From Pseudomonas vranovensis DSM 16006 (GTDB lineage: Bacteria; Pseudomonadota; Gammaproteobacteria; Pseudomonadales; Pseudomonadaceae): 64,000 bases of DNA. The notes below the pieces were generated by a model. The model saw only the letters and a program-made list of their open reading frames with translations. It was not told the DNA's origin and made no database searches. The DNA lies in NCBI RefSeq assembly GCF_000425805.1, contig NZ_KE384455.1:157610-221609 (forward strand). The letters are read 5' to 3'. The position numbers and the translations under genes are program-made. Positions 26,532-35,558 of the stretch are shown one piece after another. The first letter of the stretch is position 1. Every line of letters begins with the position of its first letter.

Positions 26532-28920
26532 TCATCACGCCCCCAAAAGCCAGGCCGAAATGGCCGAACTGTTCAGCCAGGGCCTGACCACCGGTGTAGG
26601 CGCCAGCATCAAGCACGACAGTGCCGACAAGCATGTGTCGGGTGAAGCGGTGTACATCGATGACCGCCTGGAATTCCCCAACCAGTTGCACGTGTATGCG
26701 CGCCTGTCCGACCGCGCCCACGCCCGGGTGCTGAGCATCGACACCAGCCCCTGCTACGCCTTTGAAGGTGTGCGCATTGCTATTACCCACGAAGACGTGC
26801 CAGGCCTGAAAGACATCGGCCCGCTGCTGCCCGGTGACCCGCTGCTGGCCATCGACAAGGTCGAGTTCGTCGGCCAGCCAGTGGTCGCGGTTGCCGCCCG
26901 TGACCTGGACACCGCTCGCCGCGCTGCCATGGCTGCGATCATCGAGTACGAAGACCTGGAGCCGGTACTGGACGTGGTCGAGGCCCTGCGCAAGAAGCAC
27001 TTTGTCCTCGACAGCCATACCCACCAGCGCGGTGACTCGGTCAGCGCCCTGGCCAGCGCCCCGCACCGCCTGCAGGGCACCCTGCACATCGGTGGCCAGG
27101 AGCACTTCTACCTGGAAACCCAGATCTCTTCGGTAATGCCCACCGAAGACGGCGGGATGATCGTCTACTGCTCCACCCAGAACCCCACCGAAGTGCAGAA
27201 ACTGGTGGCCGAAGTACTCGACGTGTCGATGAACAAGATCGTCGTCGACATGCGCCGCATGGGCGGCGGCTTTGGCGGCAAGGAAACCCAGGCCGCCAGC
27301 CCTGCCTGCCTGTGCGCAGTGATTGCCCACCTCACCGGCCAGCCGACCAAGATGCGCCTGCCGCGGGTCGAAGACATGCTGATGACCGGCAAGCGCCACC
27401 CGTTCTACATCGAGTACGACGTCGGTTTCGACGACAGCGGCCGCCTGCACGGGATCAACTTCGACCTGGCCGGCAACTGCGGCTGCTCGCCAGACCTCTC
27501 GGCCTCGATCGTCGACCGGGCGATGTTCCACTCCGACAACGCCTACTACCTGGGCGACGCCACCATCCACGGTCACCGCTGCAAGACCAACACGGCCTCC
27601 AACACCGCCTACCGAGGCTTTGGCGGCCCGCAAGGCATGGTTGCCATCGAAGAGGTGATGGATCACATTGCCCGTCACCTGGTGCTGGACCCGCTGGCGG
27701 TGCGCAAGGTCAACTACTACGGCAAGACCGAGCGCAACGTCACCCACTACTACCAGACCGTCGAGCACAACATGCTCGAGGAAATCACGGCCGAGCTCGA
27801 AGCCAGCAGTGACTACCAGCAACGCCGCGAGTCGATCCGCCGCTTCAACGCCAACAGCCCGATCCTTAAAAAAGGCCTGGCGCTGACGCCGGTCAAGTTC
27901 GGCATTTCGTTTACCGCCAGCTTCCTCAACCAGGCCGGCGCCTTGGTGCACATCTACACCGACGGCAGTATTCACCTGAACCACGGCGGCACCGAGATGG
28001 GCCAGGGCTTGAACACCAAGGTTGCCCAAGTGGTGGCTGAAGTGTTCCAGGTTGATTTTTCGCGCATCCAGATCACCGCCACCAACACCGACAAGGTGCC
28101 CAACACCTCGCCGACTGCAGCGTCCAGCGGCGCCGACCTGAACGGCAAGGCGGCCCAGAACGCAGCTGAAATCCTCAAGAAGCGCCTGACCGAATTTGCC
28201 GCCCGCCAGTACAAAGTGAGCGAGGAAGACGTCGAATTCCGCAACGGTCATGTGCGCGTGCGCGATGAAATCCTCAGCTTCGAGTCGCTGGTGCAGCAGG
28301 CTTACTTCGCCCAGGTGTCACTGTCGAGCACCGGCTTCTACAAGACGCCCAAGATCTACTACGACCGCAGCCAGGCTCGCGGGCGGCCGTTCTACTACTT
28401 TGCCTTTGGCGCGGCATGCGCCGAGGTGATCGTCGACACCCTGACCGGCGAGTACAAGATGCTGCGCACCGACATCTTGCATGACGTCGGCGCCTCGCTG
28501 AACCCGGTCATCGACATCGGCCAGGTCGAGGGTGGCTTCATCCAGGGCATGGGATGGCTGACCACCGAAGAACTGGTGTGGAACGCCAAGGGCAAGCTGA
28601 TGACCAACGGCCCGGCCAGCTACAAGATTCCGGCCGTGGCCGATATGCCGATCGACCTGCGGGTCAAGCTGGTGGAGAACCGCAAGAACCCGGAAGACAC
28701 GGTGTTCCATTCCAAGGCCGTGGGCGAACCGCCGTTCATGCTCGGTATCGCCGCCTGGTGTGCGATCAAGGACGCGGTTGCGAGCCTTGCAGACTACCGC
28801 GTGCAACCGAAGATCGATGCGCCTTCTACGCCGGAGCGAGTGCTCTGGGGTTGCGAGCAGATGCGCCAGGCGGTAGCGGCGCAGCAGCCGGCTGCCGAAG
28901 TCGAGACCGTGACACCGTAG
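26524..28920 (+). CDS. xdhB: xanthine dehydrogenase large subunit (molybdopterin)
   Basis: A 798-residue molybdenum-cofactor subunit that hydroxylates purines. Motifs include GGGFGGKETQAAS (cofactor loop), AYRGFGGPQG with the arginine typical of purine-type enzymes, MGQGLNTKV and the catalytic-glutamate segment VGEPPFMLG near the C-terminus. It is translationally coupled to xdhA and followed by a REP pair, then xdhC. Confidence 0.97.
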   Translation: MSNHHAPKSQAEMAELFSQGLTTGVGASIKHDSADKHVSGEAVYIDDRLEFPNQLHVYARLSDRAHARVLSIDTSPCYAFEGVRIAITHEDVPGLKDIGPLLPGDPLLAIDKVEFVGQPVVAVAARDLDTARRAAMAAIIEYEDLEPVLDVVEALRKKHFVLDSHTHQRGDSVSALASAPHRLQGTLHIGGQEHFYLETQISSVMPTEDGGMIVYCSTQNPTEVQKLVAEVLDVSMNKIVVDMRRMGGGFGGKETQAASPACLCAVIAHLTGQPTKMRLPRVEDMLMTGKRHPFYIEYDVGFDDSGRLHGINFDLAGNCGCSPDLSASIVDRAMFHSDNAYYLGDATIHGHRCKTNTASNTAYRGFGGPQGMVAIEEVMDHIARHLVLDPLAVRKVNYYGKTERNVTHYYQTVEHNMLEEITAELEASSDYQQRRESIRRFNANSPILKKGLALTPVKFGISFTASFLNQAGALVHIYTDGSIHLNHGGTEMGQGLNTKVAQVVAEVFQVDFSRIQITATNTDKVPNTSPTAASSGADLNGKAAQNAAEILKKRLTEFAARQYKVSEEDVEFRNGHVRVRDEILSFESLVQQAYFAQVSLSSTGFYKTPKIYYDRSQARGRPFYYFAFGAACAEVIVDTLTGEYKMLRTDILHDVGASLNPVIDIGQVEGGFIQGMGWLTTEELVWNAKGKLMTNGPASYKIPAVADMPIDLRVKLVENRKNPEDTVFHSKAVGEPPFMLGIAAWCAIKDAVASLADYRVQPKIDAPSTPERVLWGCEQMRQAVAAQQPAAEVETVTP

Positions 28921-28925
28921 GCGTC

Positions 28926-28977
28926 CATCGCGGGGCAAGCCCGCTCCTACCGGTAGGAGCGGGCCTGCTCAACGATG
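28926..28977. repeat. REP pair between xdhB and xdhC
   Basis: catcgcggggcaagcccgct followed by ggtaggagcgggc in inverted orientation; the second copy is diverged (cctgctcaacgatg). It sits inside the xdhABC-guaD transcription unit. Confidence 0.88.
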
Positions 28978-29010
28978 AGGCCCAGACAGGCACCACACAG
29001 GTAACTGAAT

Positions 29011-29856
29011 ATGCACACCTGGATCAACGCCCTCGCCGACCTGCAAGCCCGCGGCGAACCCTGCGTACTGGTGACCATCATCGAAGAGCGCGGCTCCACC
29101 CCGCGCAATGCCGGCTCCAAGATGGTGGTCAGCGCCTCGCAGCTGTTCGACACCATCGGTGGCGGGCACCTGGAATTCAAGGCGATGAAGATCGCCCGGC
29201 AGATGCTCGAGGAGCGCCGCGAATCTCCCCATCTGGAGCGCTTCAGCCTCGGCGCCAGCCTGGGGCAGTGCTGCGGCGGCGCCACCGTGCTGCTGTTCGA
29301 GCCGATGGGCCAGGTGCAGGCGCAAATCGCGGTATTCGGAGCAGGTCATGTCGGCCGCGCTCTGGTACCCTTGCTCGCCGCGCTGCCCTGCCGGGTACGC
29401 TGGATCGATTCGCGCGAGCAGGAGTTTCCCGAGTACATTCCGCAAGGGGTCAGCAAGATTGTCAGCGAAGAGCCGGTCGATGAGGTCGACGACTTGCCCG
29501 TCGGCAGTTACTGCATTGTGATGACCCACAACCACCAGCTGGATCTTGAGCTGACCGCTGCGATCCTCAAGCGCAATGATTTTTCCTGGTTCGGCCTGAT
29601 CGGTTCGAAGACCAAACGGGTCAAGTTCGAGCATCGCCTGCGCGATCGCGGCTTCAGCGAAGAACGCATGCAACGCATGCGTTGCCCGATGGGCCTGGCC
29701 GAGGTCAAGGGCAAATTGCCGATCGAGATCGCCGTGTCCATCGCTGCAGAAATCATTGCCACCTACAACGCCAGCTTCGGCCAGCACGACACCGCTGCCA
29801 ATGCCGGCCCGATTGCCCAATTGCTGCCGCCGTCACGGCGCAGCCAAGCCATATGA
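29011..29856 (+). CDS. xdhC: xanthine dehydrogenase accessory protein XdhC
   Basis: A 281-residue chaperone that protects and sulfurates the molybdenum cofactor and inserts it into XdhB. It has the N-terminal XdhC domain (EERGSTPRNAGSKMVV, TIGGGHLE, GQCCGG) and a C-terminal Rossmann domain (FGAGHVGRALVPLL). It is the third gene of xdhABC; guaD starts 10 bases after its stop. Confidence 0.95.
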   Translation: MHTWINALADLQARGEPCVLVTIIEERGSTPRNAGSKMVVSASQLFDTIGGGHLEFKAMKIARQMLEERRESPHLERFSLGASLGQCCGGATVLLFEPMGQVQAQIAVFGAGHVGRALVPLLAALPCRVRWIDSREQEFPEYIPQGVSKIVSEEPVDEVDDLPVGSYCIVMTHNHQLDLELTAAILKRNDFSWFGLIGSKTKRVKFEHRLRDRGFSEERMQRMRCPMGLAEVKGKLPIEIAVSIAAEIIATYNASFGQHDTAANAGPIAQLLPPSRRSQAI

Positions 29857-29866
29857 CGAGAGCCCT

Positions 29867-31171
29867 ATGAGCGCAACCCGCAAAGCCTACCGTGCCGCCA
29901 TCCTGCACAGCGTCGCCGACCCTGCCGAAGTTGGTATCGAAGCCTCCTACCAGTATTTTGAAGACGGCCTGCTGGTGATCGACGAGGGCAAGATCAGTGC
30001 CCTGGGGCACGCCAGTGAACTGCTGCCGACCCTCGCTGCCGATATCGACGTCGAGCACTACCAGGATGCACTGATCACCCCAGGTTTTATCGATACCCAT
30101 ATCCACTTCCCACAGACCGGCATGATCGGTTCGTACGGCGAGCAGTTGCTGGACTGGCTCAACACCTACACTTTCCCGTGCGAAAAACAGTTCGCCGACA
30201 AGACCCACGCCGACAAGGTTGCGAAGATCTTCGTCGAGGAACTGCTGCGCAACGGCACCACCACGGCCCTGGTGTTCGGCAGTGTTCACCCCGAGTCGGT
30301 GAATGCCTTCTTTGAAGAGGCCCAGCGCCTGGACCTGCGCATGATCGCCGGCAAGGTCATGATGGACCGCAACGCCCCCGACTACCTGACCGACACCGCC
30401 GAATCCGGCTACACCGAAAGCAAGGCGCTGATCGAGCGCTGGCATGGCAAGGGTCGCCTGCACTATGCAGTAACACCACGCTTCGCCCCCACCAGTACCC
30501 CGGAACAACTGGCCCTGGCCGGTCAATTGCTGGGGGAATTCCCCGACCTGTACATGCACACCCACCTGAGCGAAAACCTCAAGGAGATCGACTGGGTCAA
30601 GGAGCTGTTCCCGGAGCGCAAGGGTTACCTGGACGTCTACGACCACTTCAAGCTGCTCGGCGAGCGCTCGGTGTTCGCCCACGGCGTACACCTGTGCGAC
30701 GAAGAATGCCAGCGTCTGTCGGAAACCGGCTCGGCCGTAGCGTTCTGCCCGACCTCCAACCTGTTCCTGGGCAGCGGCCTGTTCAACCTGCCACAGGCTG
30801 AGAAGTTCAAGGTCAAGGTGGGCCTGGGGACGGACGTGGGCGCCGGTACCAGCTTCTCGCTGCTCAACACCCTCAACGAAGCCTACAAGGTCATGCAGCT
30901 GCAGGGCGCACGCCTGAGCCCGTTCAAGTCCTTGTACCTGGCCACCTTGGGCGGCGCCCAGGCGCTGTGCCTGGACGACCGGATTGGCAGCCTCAAGCCT
31001 GGCAACGATGCTGACTTCGTGGTGCTGGACTACAAGGCCACGCCATTGATGGACTACCGCATCCAGCAATCGAACAGCATCGATGAGACGCTGTTCGTGC
31101 TGATGACCCTGGGTGATGACCGCACCGTCAAGCAGACCTTCGCTGCCGGTCGCTGCGTTCACCAACGCTAA
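29867..31171 (+). CDS. guaD: guanine deaminase
   Basis: A 434-residue amidohydrolase converting guanine to xanthine. Metal and substrate motifs are PGFIDTHIHFPQTGMIGSYG, HTHLSEN, FAHGVHL and GLGTDVGAGTSFSLL. ATG 29867 follows agagcccta after xdhC; the frame is open upstream inside xdhC but MSATRKAYRAAILHS is the natural start. It feeds xanthine to XdhAB, so the four genes form one purine-entry operon. Confidence 0.95.
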   Translation: MSATRKAYRAAILHSVADPAEVGIEASYQYFEDGLLVIDEGKISALGHASELLPTLAADIDVEHYQDALITPGFIDTHIHFPQTGMIGSYGEQLLDWLNTYTFPCEKQFADKTHADKVAKIFVEELLRNGTTTALVFGSVHPESVNAFFEEAQRLDLRMIAGKVMMDRNAPDYLTDTAESGYTESKALIERWHGKGRLHYAVTPRFAPTSTPEQLALAGQLLGEFPDLYMHTHLSENLKEIDWVKELFPERKGYLDVYDHFKLLGERSVFAHGVHLCDEECQRLSETGSAVAFCPTSNLFLGSGLFNLPQAEKFKVKVGLGTDVGAGTSFSLLNTLNEAYKVMQLQGARLSPFKSLYLATLGGAQALCLDDRIGSLKPGNDADFVVLDYKATPLMDYRIQQSNSIDETLFVLMTLGDDRTVKQTFAAGRCVHQR

Positions 31172-31866
31172 GGTTCGCGGAACAACCCCTTGTACACCGC
31201 GCCGCCGATCACAGCCCCGATCAGCGGCGCCACCCAGAACAACCACAGCTGCTGCAGCGCCCAACCGCCGACGAACAACGCAGGTCCGGTGCTGCGCGCG
31301 GGGTTGACCGAGGTGTTGGTGACCGGAATGGAAATCAGGTGGATCAGGGTCAGGGCAAGGCCGATGGCAATCGGTGCAAAACCTGCCGGGGCTCGACTGT
31401 CGGTGGCGCCCATGATGATCAGGATGAACATCGCGGTCATCACCACTTCACTGGCAAAGCCTGCCGCCAGTGAGTAACCGGCCGGTGAATGCTCGGCATA
31501 GCCATTGGAGGCAAGGCCTGAGGCCACATCGAAGCCTTCCTTGCCGCTGGCGATGAAATAGATCACGGCAGCGGCGAGGATCGCGCCGATCACCTGGGCG
31601 ATGATGTAGGGCAGCAGGTCCTTGGCCGGGAATCGACCGCCCACCACCAGGCCAACCGAAACGGCAGGGTTGAGATGACAACCGGAGATATGGCCGATGG
31701 CGAACGCCATCGTCAGCACGGTGAGACCGAACGCCATTGCGACCCCCACCAGGCCGATGCCGGCAGGCAGTGACGCTGCCAGCACCGCGCTGCCACAACC
31801 ACCCAATACCAGCCAGAACGTCCCGATCAGTTCAGCACCCATGCGTTTGCTCAGGGGCATCGACAT
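31168..31866 (-). CDS. aqpZ: aquaporin Z-type water channel
   Basis: A 232-residue MIP-family channel with six predicted helices and both NPA boxes: HLNPAVSVG (Asn 66) and SVNPARSTGP in the second half. The aromatic/arginine filter residues look like a water-specific aquaporin rather than a glycerol facilitator. ATG 31866 lies after gaggacaggt; another ATG two codons later is possible. It converges on guaD, overlapping its last 4 bases. Its place within a purine block may be incidental. Confidence 0.92.
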   Translation of the reverse strand: MSMPLSKRMGAELIGTFWLVLGGCGSAVLAASLPAGIGLVGVAMAFGLTVLTMAFAIGHISGCHLNPAVSVGLVVGGRFPAKDLLPYIIAQVIGAILAAAVIYFIASGKEGFDVASGLASNGYAEHSPAGYSLAAGFASEVVMTAMFILIIMGATDSRAPAGFAPIAIGLALTLIHLISIPVTNTSVNPARSTGPALFVGGWALQQLWLFWVAPLIGAVIGGAVYKGLFREP

Positions 31867-31992
31867 ATACCTGTCCTCAAGTAGTTGAAGTTCTACGCAA
31901 CGCGTGCAAGCCCAACTGCTTGATGAAGGTTTGCGGTGTGGAGCAGGTGAGAATCTAGCAGAGGCTGGGTGAAGTGCCAGCGGTGTCAAACG

Positions 31993-32049
31993 CATCGCGG
32001 GGCAAGCCCGCTCCCACAGAACGCTGTAGGAGCGAGCTTGCCCCGCGAT
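31993..32049. repeat. REP pair between aqpZ and GntR genes
   Basis: catcgcggggcaagcccgct and the inverted copy agcgagcttgccccgcgat are separated by about 12 bases. One base in the second copy is changed (gag for ggg). Confidence 0.92.
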
Positions 32050-32054
32050 TCAAA

Positions 32055-32819
32055 TCAGCCTTTGACCGGTACCGAACTGCGCTTCTTGGTTTGCAGCAGG
32101 TGCGAGAACACCGCATGCAGGTCATCCGAGGCGCTTTCTTCGTCGAGGTTGAGCTTGCTGTCGATGTGATCCATGTGATGCATCATCAGGCTGACCGCCT
32201 GGTTCACATCACGGGCCTCGATGGCGTCGATCAGTTGCATGTGTTCATCGTAGGAGCAGTGCGAGCGGTTGCCGCTTTCGTACTGGGCGATGATCAAGGA
32301 GGTTTGCGACACCAGGCTGCGCTGGAAGCTGATCAGGGGCGCATTGCCCGCCGCCTCGGCCAGCTTCAGGTGGAACTCGCCAGAGAGGCGGATGCCGGCG
32401 CCGCGATCACCGCGCGAAAAACTGTCGCGTTCTTCACGCACCATCTGGCGCAGTTCATTGAGCTGCTCGGCCGTAGCGTGCTCGACGGCCAGCTCGGTAA
32501 TGGCACGCTCGACCATGCGGCGCGAGAAAAACACCTGGCGAGCTTCCTCGACCGTAGGGCTGGCCACCACCGCACCGCGGTTGGGCCGCAGCAGCACCAC
32601 GCTTTCATGGGCCAGGCGCGACAAGGCACGACGAATGATGGTGCGACTGACGCCAAAGATCTCGCCCAGGGCTTCCTCGCTCAACTTGGTACCCGGCGCC
32701 AGGCGCTGTTCGAGAATGGCCTCGAAAATGTGCGCGTAGACGATGTCGTCCTGGGTTCCGCTGCGCCCGGCCTTGCCGGTACGCACTGGTTTCTTGAGAG
32801 GTTGCAGCTGTTCGTTCAT
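32055..32819 (-). CDS. GntR family (FCD) transcriptional regulator of the ureide block (predicted)
   Basis: A 254-residue FadR-type regulator. The winged helix spans about residues 25-95 (GTKLSEEALGEIFGVSRTII, RRALSRLAHE) and the FCD domain 100-230 (FSRRMVERAITELAVEHA, then EFHLKLAEAAGN, then MMHHMDHIDS). Its histidines and acidic residues suggest a metal-containing ligand pocket. ATG 32819; the frame also runs 36 codons up with no support. It is divergent from the purine permease, and the 359-base gap carries the TTTGTATACAAA operator and a TTGTACACAG copy. It is the best candidate to bind the palindrome repeated across the block. Confidence 0.88.
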   Translation of the reverse strand: MNEQLQPLKKPVRTGKAGRSGTQDDIVYAHIFEAILEQRLAPGTKLSEEALGEIFGVSRTIIRRALSRLAHESVVLLRPNRGAVVASPTVEEARQVFFSRRMVERAITELAVEHATAEQLNELRQMVREERDSFSRGDRGAGIRLSGEFHLKLAEAAGNAPLISFQRSLVSQTSLIIAQYESGNRSHCSYDEHMQLIDAIEARDVNQAVSLMMHHMDHIDSKLNLDEESASDDLHAVFSHLLQTKKRSSVPVKG

Positions 32820-33178
32820 GGGCACTCGAGCACGGGGATCCGCCAGTCGGACCCTGACTTTAATAGCAGCCAGTGGGGCGATGGCAAGTCTTGGTAAGAA
32901 AATTAAACGATTAAGGTATGGGCACATTGTACACAGCCGCAGGGATTTCTGCAGTGGATGATGGCCTTTATAGCTGCTCGGCGAAATTATCTGCGCACAA
33001 CAACAAAAACATTATTTGCATTCTTTGTATACAAACGCATAATCCACCCGTGCAACTTCCTGACTCAGAAGTCAACAAACGGTCCGGTCGCTTGCCATCC
33101 CATCCGCCTCACAGAACCCCCTAGTGCGTGCGCAGGACCGGCTCTGAAAAACAAGAAAAGACTTGAGGAGTACACGCT
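32820..33178. promoter_or_regulatory. divergent control region, GntR gene / purine permease
   Basis: A 359-base gap, AT-rich in its middle. Palindrome copies occur at 32927-32936 (ttgtacacag) and 33024-33035 (tttgtatacaaa, perfect). The second lies between a permease -35 TTGCAT (33016-33021) and a -10 CATAAT (33038-33043), 16-base spacing, so a bound repressor would block that promoter. GAGGAG at 33162-33167 serves the permease GTG. Confidence 0.75.
33025..33034. promoter_or_regulatory. TTGTATACAA operator, permease promoter
   Basis: An exact 10-base palindrome, extended to 12 by flanking T and A, within the predicted -35/-10 spacer of the purine permease gene. It has the tNGTnnACnA core known for FadR-subfamily GntR regulators. 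Confidence 0.75.
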
Positions 33179-34528
33179 GTGGAAAGCCGCAAATCCGAAG
33201 CCCCTACGCTGGATCTTGCCCCACCGCTCGAAACGAGCTGGCTGGAGCGGATTTTCAAACTCAAGCTACATGGCACCACCGTCAAGACCGAGATGATCGC
33301 GGGCCTCACCACGTTCATCACCATGGCCTACATCATCTTCGTCAACCCCAACATCATGGCCGATGCCGGCATCGATCACGGAGCGGCGTTCGTCGCCACC
33401 TGCATCGCCGCCGCCCTGGGCTGCCTGTTGATGGGCCTGTATGCCAACTGGCCGGTCGGCCTGGCACCCGGCATGGGGCTCAACGCCTTCTTTACCTATA
33501 CCGTGGTCGGCACCATGGGCTACACCTGGGAAGCTGCACTGGGCGCAGTGTTCGTCTCCGGGGTGTTGTTCATGCTGCTGACTTTGTCGCGGGTGCGTGA
33601 ATGGCTGCTCAACAGCATTCCCGTGAGCCTGCGTCATGCAATGGGTGCCGGCGTCGGATTGTTCCTCGGACTGATCGGTCTTAAAACAGCGGGTATTGTC
33701 GTCGACAGCCCGGCCACCCTGATCAAGCTGGGTTCGCTGCATGAGCCTGGCCCACTGCTGGCAGCCATCTGCTTCTTGATGATTGCCGTGCTCAGCTACC
33801 ACCGGGTGTTCGGTGCGATCCTGATCAGCATCATCAGCGTCACTCTCGCTGGCTGGGGCCTGGGCCTGGTGGAATACGGCGGGCTGTTCTCGCTGCCACC
33901 GAGCCTGGCACCGACCTGGATGGCCATGGACGTGGCGGGGGTGTTCAACGTCAGCATGATCGCCGTGGTATTTGCCTTCCTCTTCGTCCATATGTTCGAC
34001 ACCGCCGGCACGCTGATGGGCGTGGCCCAACGGGCCAACCTGGTGAATGCAGACGGGCGCATCGAGAACCTGTCGCGGGCGCTGAAGGCTGACAGTGCGT
34101 CCAGCGTGTTTGGTGCAGTGGTGGGTGTACCGCCGGTCACCAGTTATGTAGAGAGTGCTGCCGGTGTTGCTGCGGGTGGCCGTACGGGCCTGACGGCGGT
34201 CGTGGTGGGCCTGTTCTTTGTTGCCGCGATGTTCTTCGCCCCGCTGGCCGGGATGATTCCGGCATACGCGACGGCAGGTGCATTGATCTACGTTGCGATG
34301 CTGATGATGGGCAGCATGGCCCACATCAACTGGGACGAGGCGACTGACAGCATCCCGGCGATCGTCACCGCGATCATGATGCCGCTGACCTTCTCGGTCG
34401 CCGACGGCATTGCCCTGGGCTTTATTACCTATGTGGTACTCAAGGCCGGTACCGGTCGCTTCAGCGAAATCTCGGCGAGCTTGTGGGTGCTGACCGCGAT
34501 CTTCATTGCCAAGTTTGTGTTCCTGTAA
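33179..34528 (+). CDS. AzgA-type NCS2 purine permease
   Basis: A 449-residue transporter of the hypoxanthine/adenine/guanine (AzgA-like) branch of NCS2. It has about 12-14 helices, with TTFITMAYIIFVNP near 55, GLAPGMGLNAFFTYTV near 93 and FLFVHMFDTAGTLMGVA near 270. Start is GTG 33179 after GAGGAG. It probably imports guanine or hypoxanthine for GuaD and XdhAB. Expression is likely controlled by the palindrome in its promoter. A terminator follows at 34552. Confidence 0.92.
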   Translation: MESRKSEAPTLDLAPPLETSWLERIFKLKLHGTTVKTEMIAGLTTFITMAYIIFVNPNIMADAGIDHGAAFVATCIAAALGCLLMGLYANWPVGLAPGMGLNAFFTYTVVGTMGYTWEAALGAVFVSGVLFMLLTLSRVREWLLNSIPVSLRHAMGAGVGLFLGLIGLKTAGIVVDSPATLIKLGSLHEPGPLLAAICFLMIAVLSYHRVFGAILISIISVTLAGWGLGLVEYGGLFSLPPSLAPTWMAMDVAGVFNVSMIAVVFAFLFVHMFDTAGTLMGVAQRANLVNADGRIENLSRALKADSASSVFGAVVGVPPVTSYVESAAGVAAGGRTGLTAVVVGLFFVAAMFFAPLAGMIPAYATAGALIYVAMLMMGSMAHINWDEATDSIPAIVTAIMMPLTFSVADGIALGFITYVVLKAGTGRFSEISASLWVLTAIFIAKFVFL

Positions 34529-34551
34529 CCGCGCGGCCTGCAACACCCCAA

Positions 34552-34578
34552 AGCCTCACCTTCGGGTGGGGCTTTTTT
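34552..34578 (+). terminator. rho-independent terminator of the purine permease gene
   Basis: agcctcacc-ttcg-ggtggggct with a UUCG-type tetraloop, followed by tttttt, 24 bases past the stop. Confidence 0.92.
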
Positions 34579-34596
34579 ATTGCCTGAGGGCCTCTC

Positions 34597-34700
34597 GCGG
34601 GCCGATCCGTTCCTCGCCAGCGGCTACAGATTGCCATGTGGCCGCTGGCGACAGCCTGCAATCGACCGCACAGCGGTCGTGGTTCAAAGCAATTGCTCCT
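34597..34700. repeat. intergenic repeat, second family, copy A
   Basis: Contains cgccagcggctacagattgc, then gtggccgctggcgacagcct and gcaatcgaccgcacagcggtcg. Related copies lie near 44287, 54523 and 60901. The inverted arms cgccagcggc / gccgctggcg can form a hairpin. The family differs from the REP with core gcggggcaagcccgc. Confidence 0.8.
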
Positions 34701-34807
34701 GCCGGCGCGGGCGAGTTCACCCCGCGATCAGGCCCTCAAACTCCAGGCAAAAAAAAGCCCGCCAGTGTGAGCGGGCAAGGACCTACGAAGATTCATCTAG
34801 CGACCAA

Positions 34808-35161
34808 CTAGCTTCCGCGATAGGTCGAGTAACTGTACGGCGAGATCAACAGTGGCACGTGGTAGTGATCCTGCTCGGCGCTGATGCCAAAACGCAGTAC
34901 CACCACGTCAAGAAATGCAGGCTCTGGCAACTTCACGCCACGAGCACGGTAGTAGTCGCCGGCGCTGAACTGCAGCTGGTACACACCGCTGCGGTAGTCG
35001 TCGCCTTGCAGCAGCGGCGCGTCGCAACGGCCATCGCTGTTGGTCAGGGTGGTGTTCACCAGTTCCAGCTGCTGGCCTTCGACCCGGTACAGCTCGACTT
35101 TGATCGAGCTGCCAGGGCAGCCATGAGCGGCATCCAGTACATGCGTGGTCAAACGTCCCAT
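34808..35161 (-). CDS. uraH: 5-hydroxyisourate hydrolase (transthyretin-like)
   Basis: A 117-residue HIU hydrolase converting 5-hydroxyisourate to OHCU, the second step of urate degradation. It has the family N-terminal TTHVLDAAHG and the C-terminal signature ending SPYSYSTYRGS, with catalytic His and Arg in TTHVLD and YRVEG-type strands and HYHVPLL. It is divergent from puuE; each side of the gap carries a copy of the ureide operator (35269 and 35473). Confidence 0.96.
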   Translation of the reverse strand: MGRLTTHVLDAAHGCPGSSIKVELYRVEGQQLELVNTTLTNSDGRCDAPLLQGDDYRSGVYQLQFSAGDYYRARGVKLPEPAFLDVVVLRFGISAEQDHYHVPLLISPYSYSTYRGS

Positions 35162-35268
35162 TGCTTGCTCGCCTCTGTTCTATCTGTGGGCAAAAAATAC
35201 CCGCAAGCCACCAGGAAGAAGCATGGCAGCTTACGGCTGTCGGATTATTAAGACATTTTTCTGTAAAA

Positions 35269-35278
35269 TTGTACACAA
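35269..35278. promoter_or_regulatory. TTGTACACAA operator, uraH side
   Basis: One mismatch from the exact palindrome. It is 108 bases upstream of the uraH start. Confidence 0.65.
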
Positions 35279-35472
35279 TAATTCTGTATTCTTTACCGGC
35301 ACACCGCTCACCCTCTGTAAATACGCCATCAGTCGAAAAACCACGCCAATCGCCGACGGCAACGTCATTAACTGACCGATCAGGCAGGTTTCTTGCAGGG
35401 CTCTCCCAGTGGGGTTTCGGGGTAAAAAGGCAAAGAAATACGAAAAAACAGACTTACAAACCGCAAACAAAG

Positions 35473-35482
35473 TTGTATACAA
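35473..35482. promoter_or_regulatory. TTGTATACAA operator, puuE side
   Basis: An exact palindrome, 77 bases before the puuE GTG, overlapping a candidate -10 hexamer. Confidence 0.75.
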
Positions 35483-35558
35483 TCACCTCATCGACGTGGC
35501 CGATACCCTACCTCGGGCGCCACGCCCTCCGTTGACACGTATAAGAAGGAAGACTGCA

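Larger units (their letters stand above)
35162..35558. promoter_or_regulatory. divergent uraH / puuE control region
   Basis: A 397-base AT-rich gap with no convincing gene. It holds ttgtacacaa (35269-35278), oriented for uraH, and ttgtatacaa (35473-35482), whose right half overlaps a possible -10 (TACAAT, 35478-35483) for puuE with TTACAA (35454-35459) as -35. Both divergent genes are thus likely under the same regulator. Confidence 0.7.
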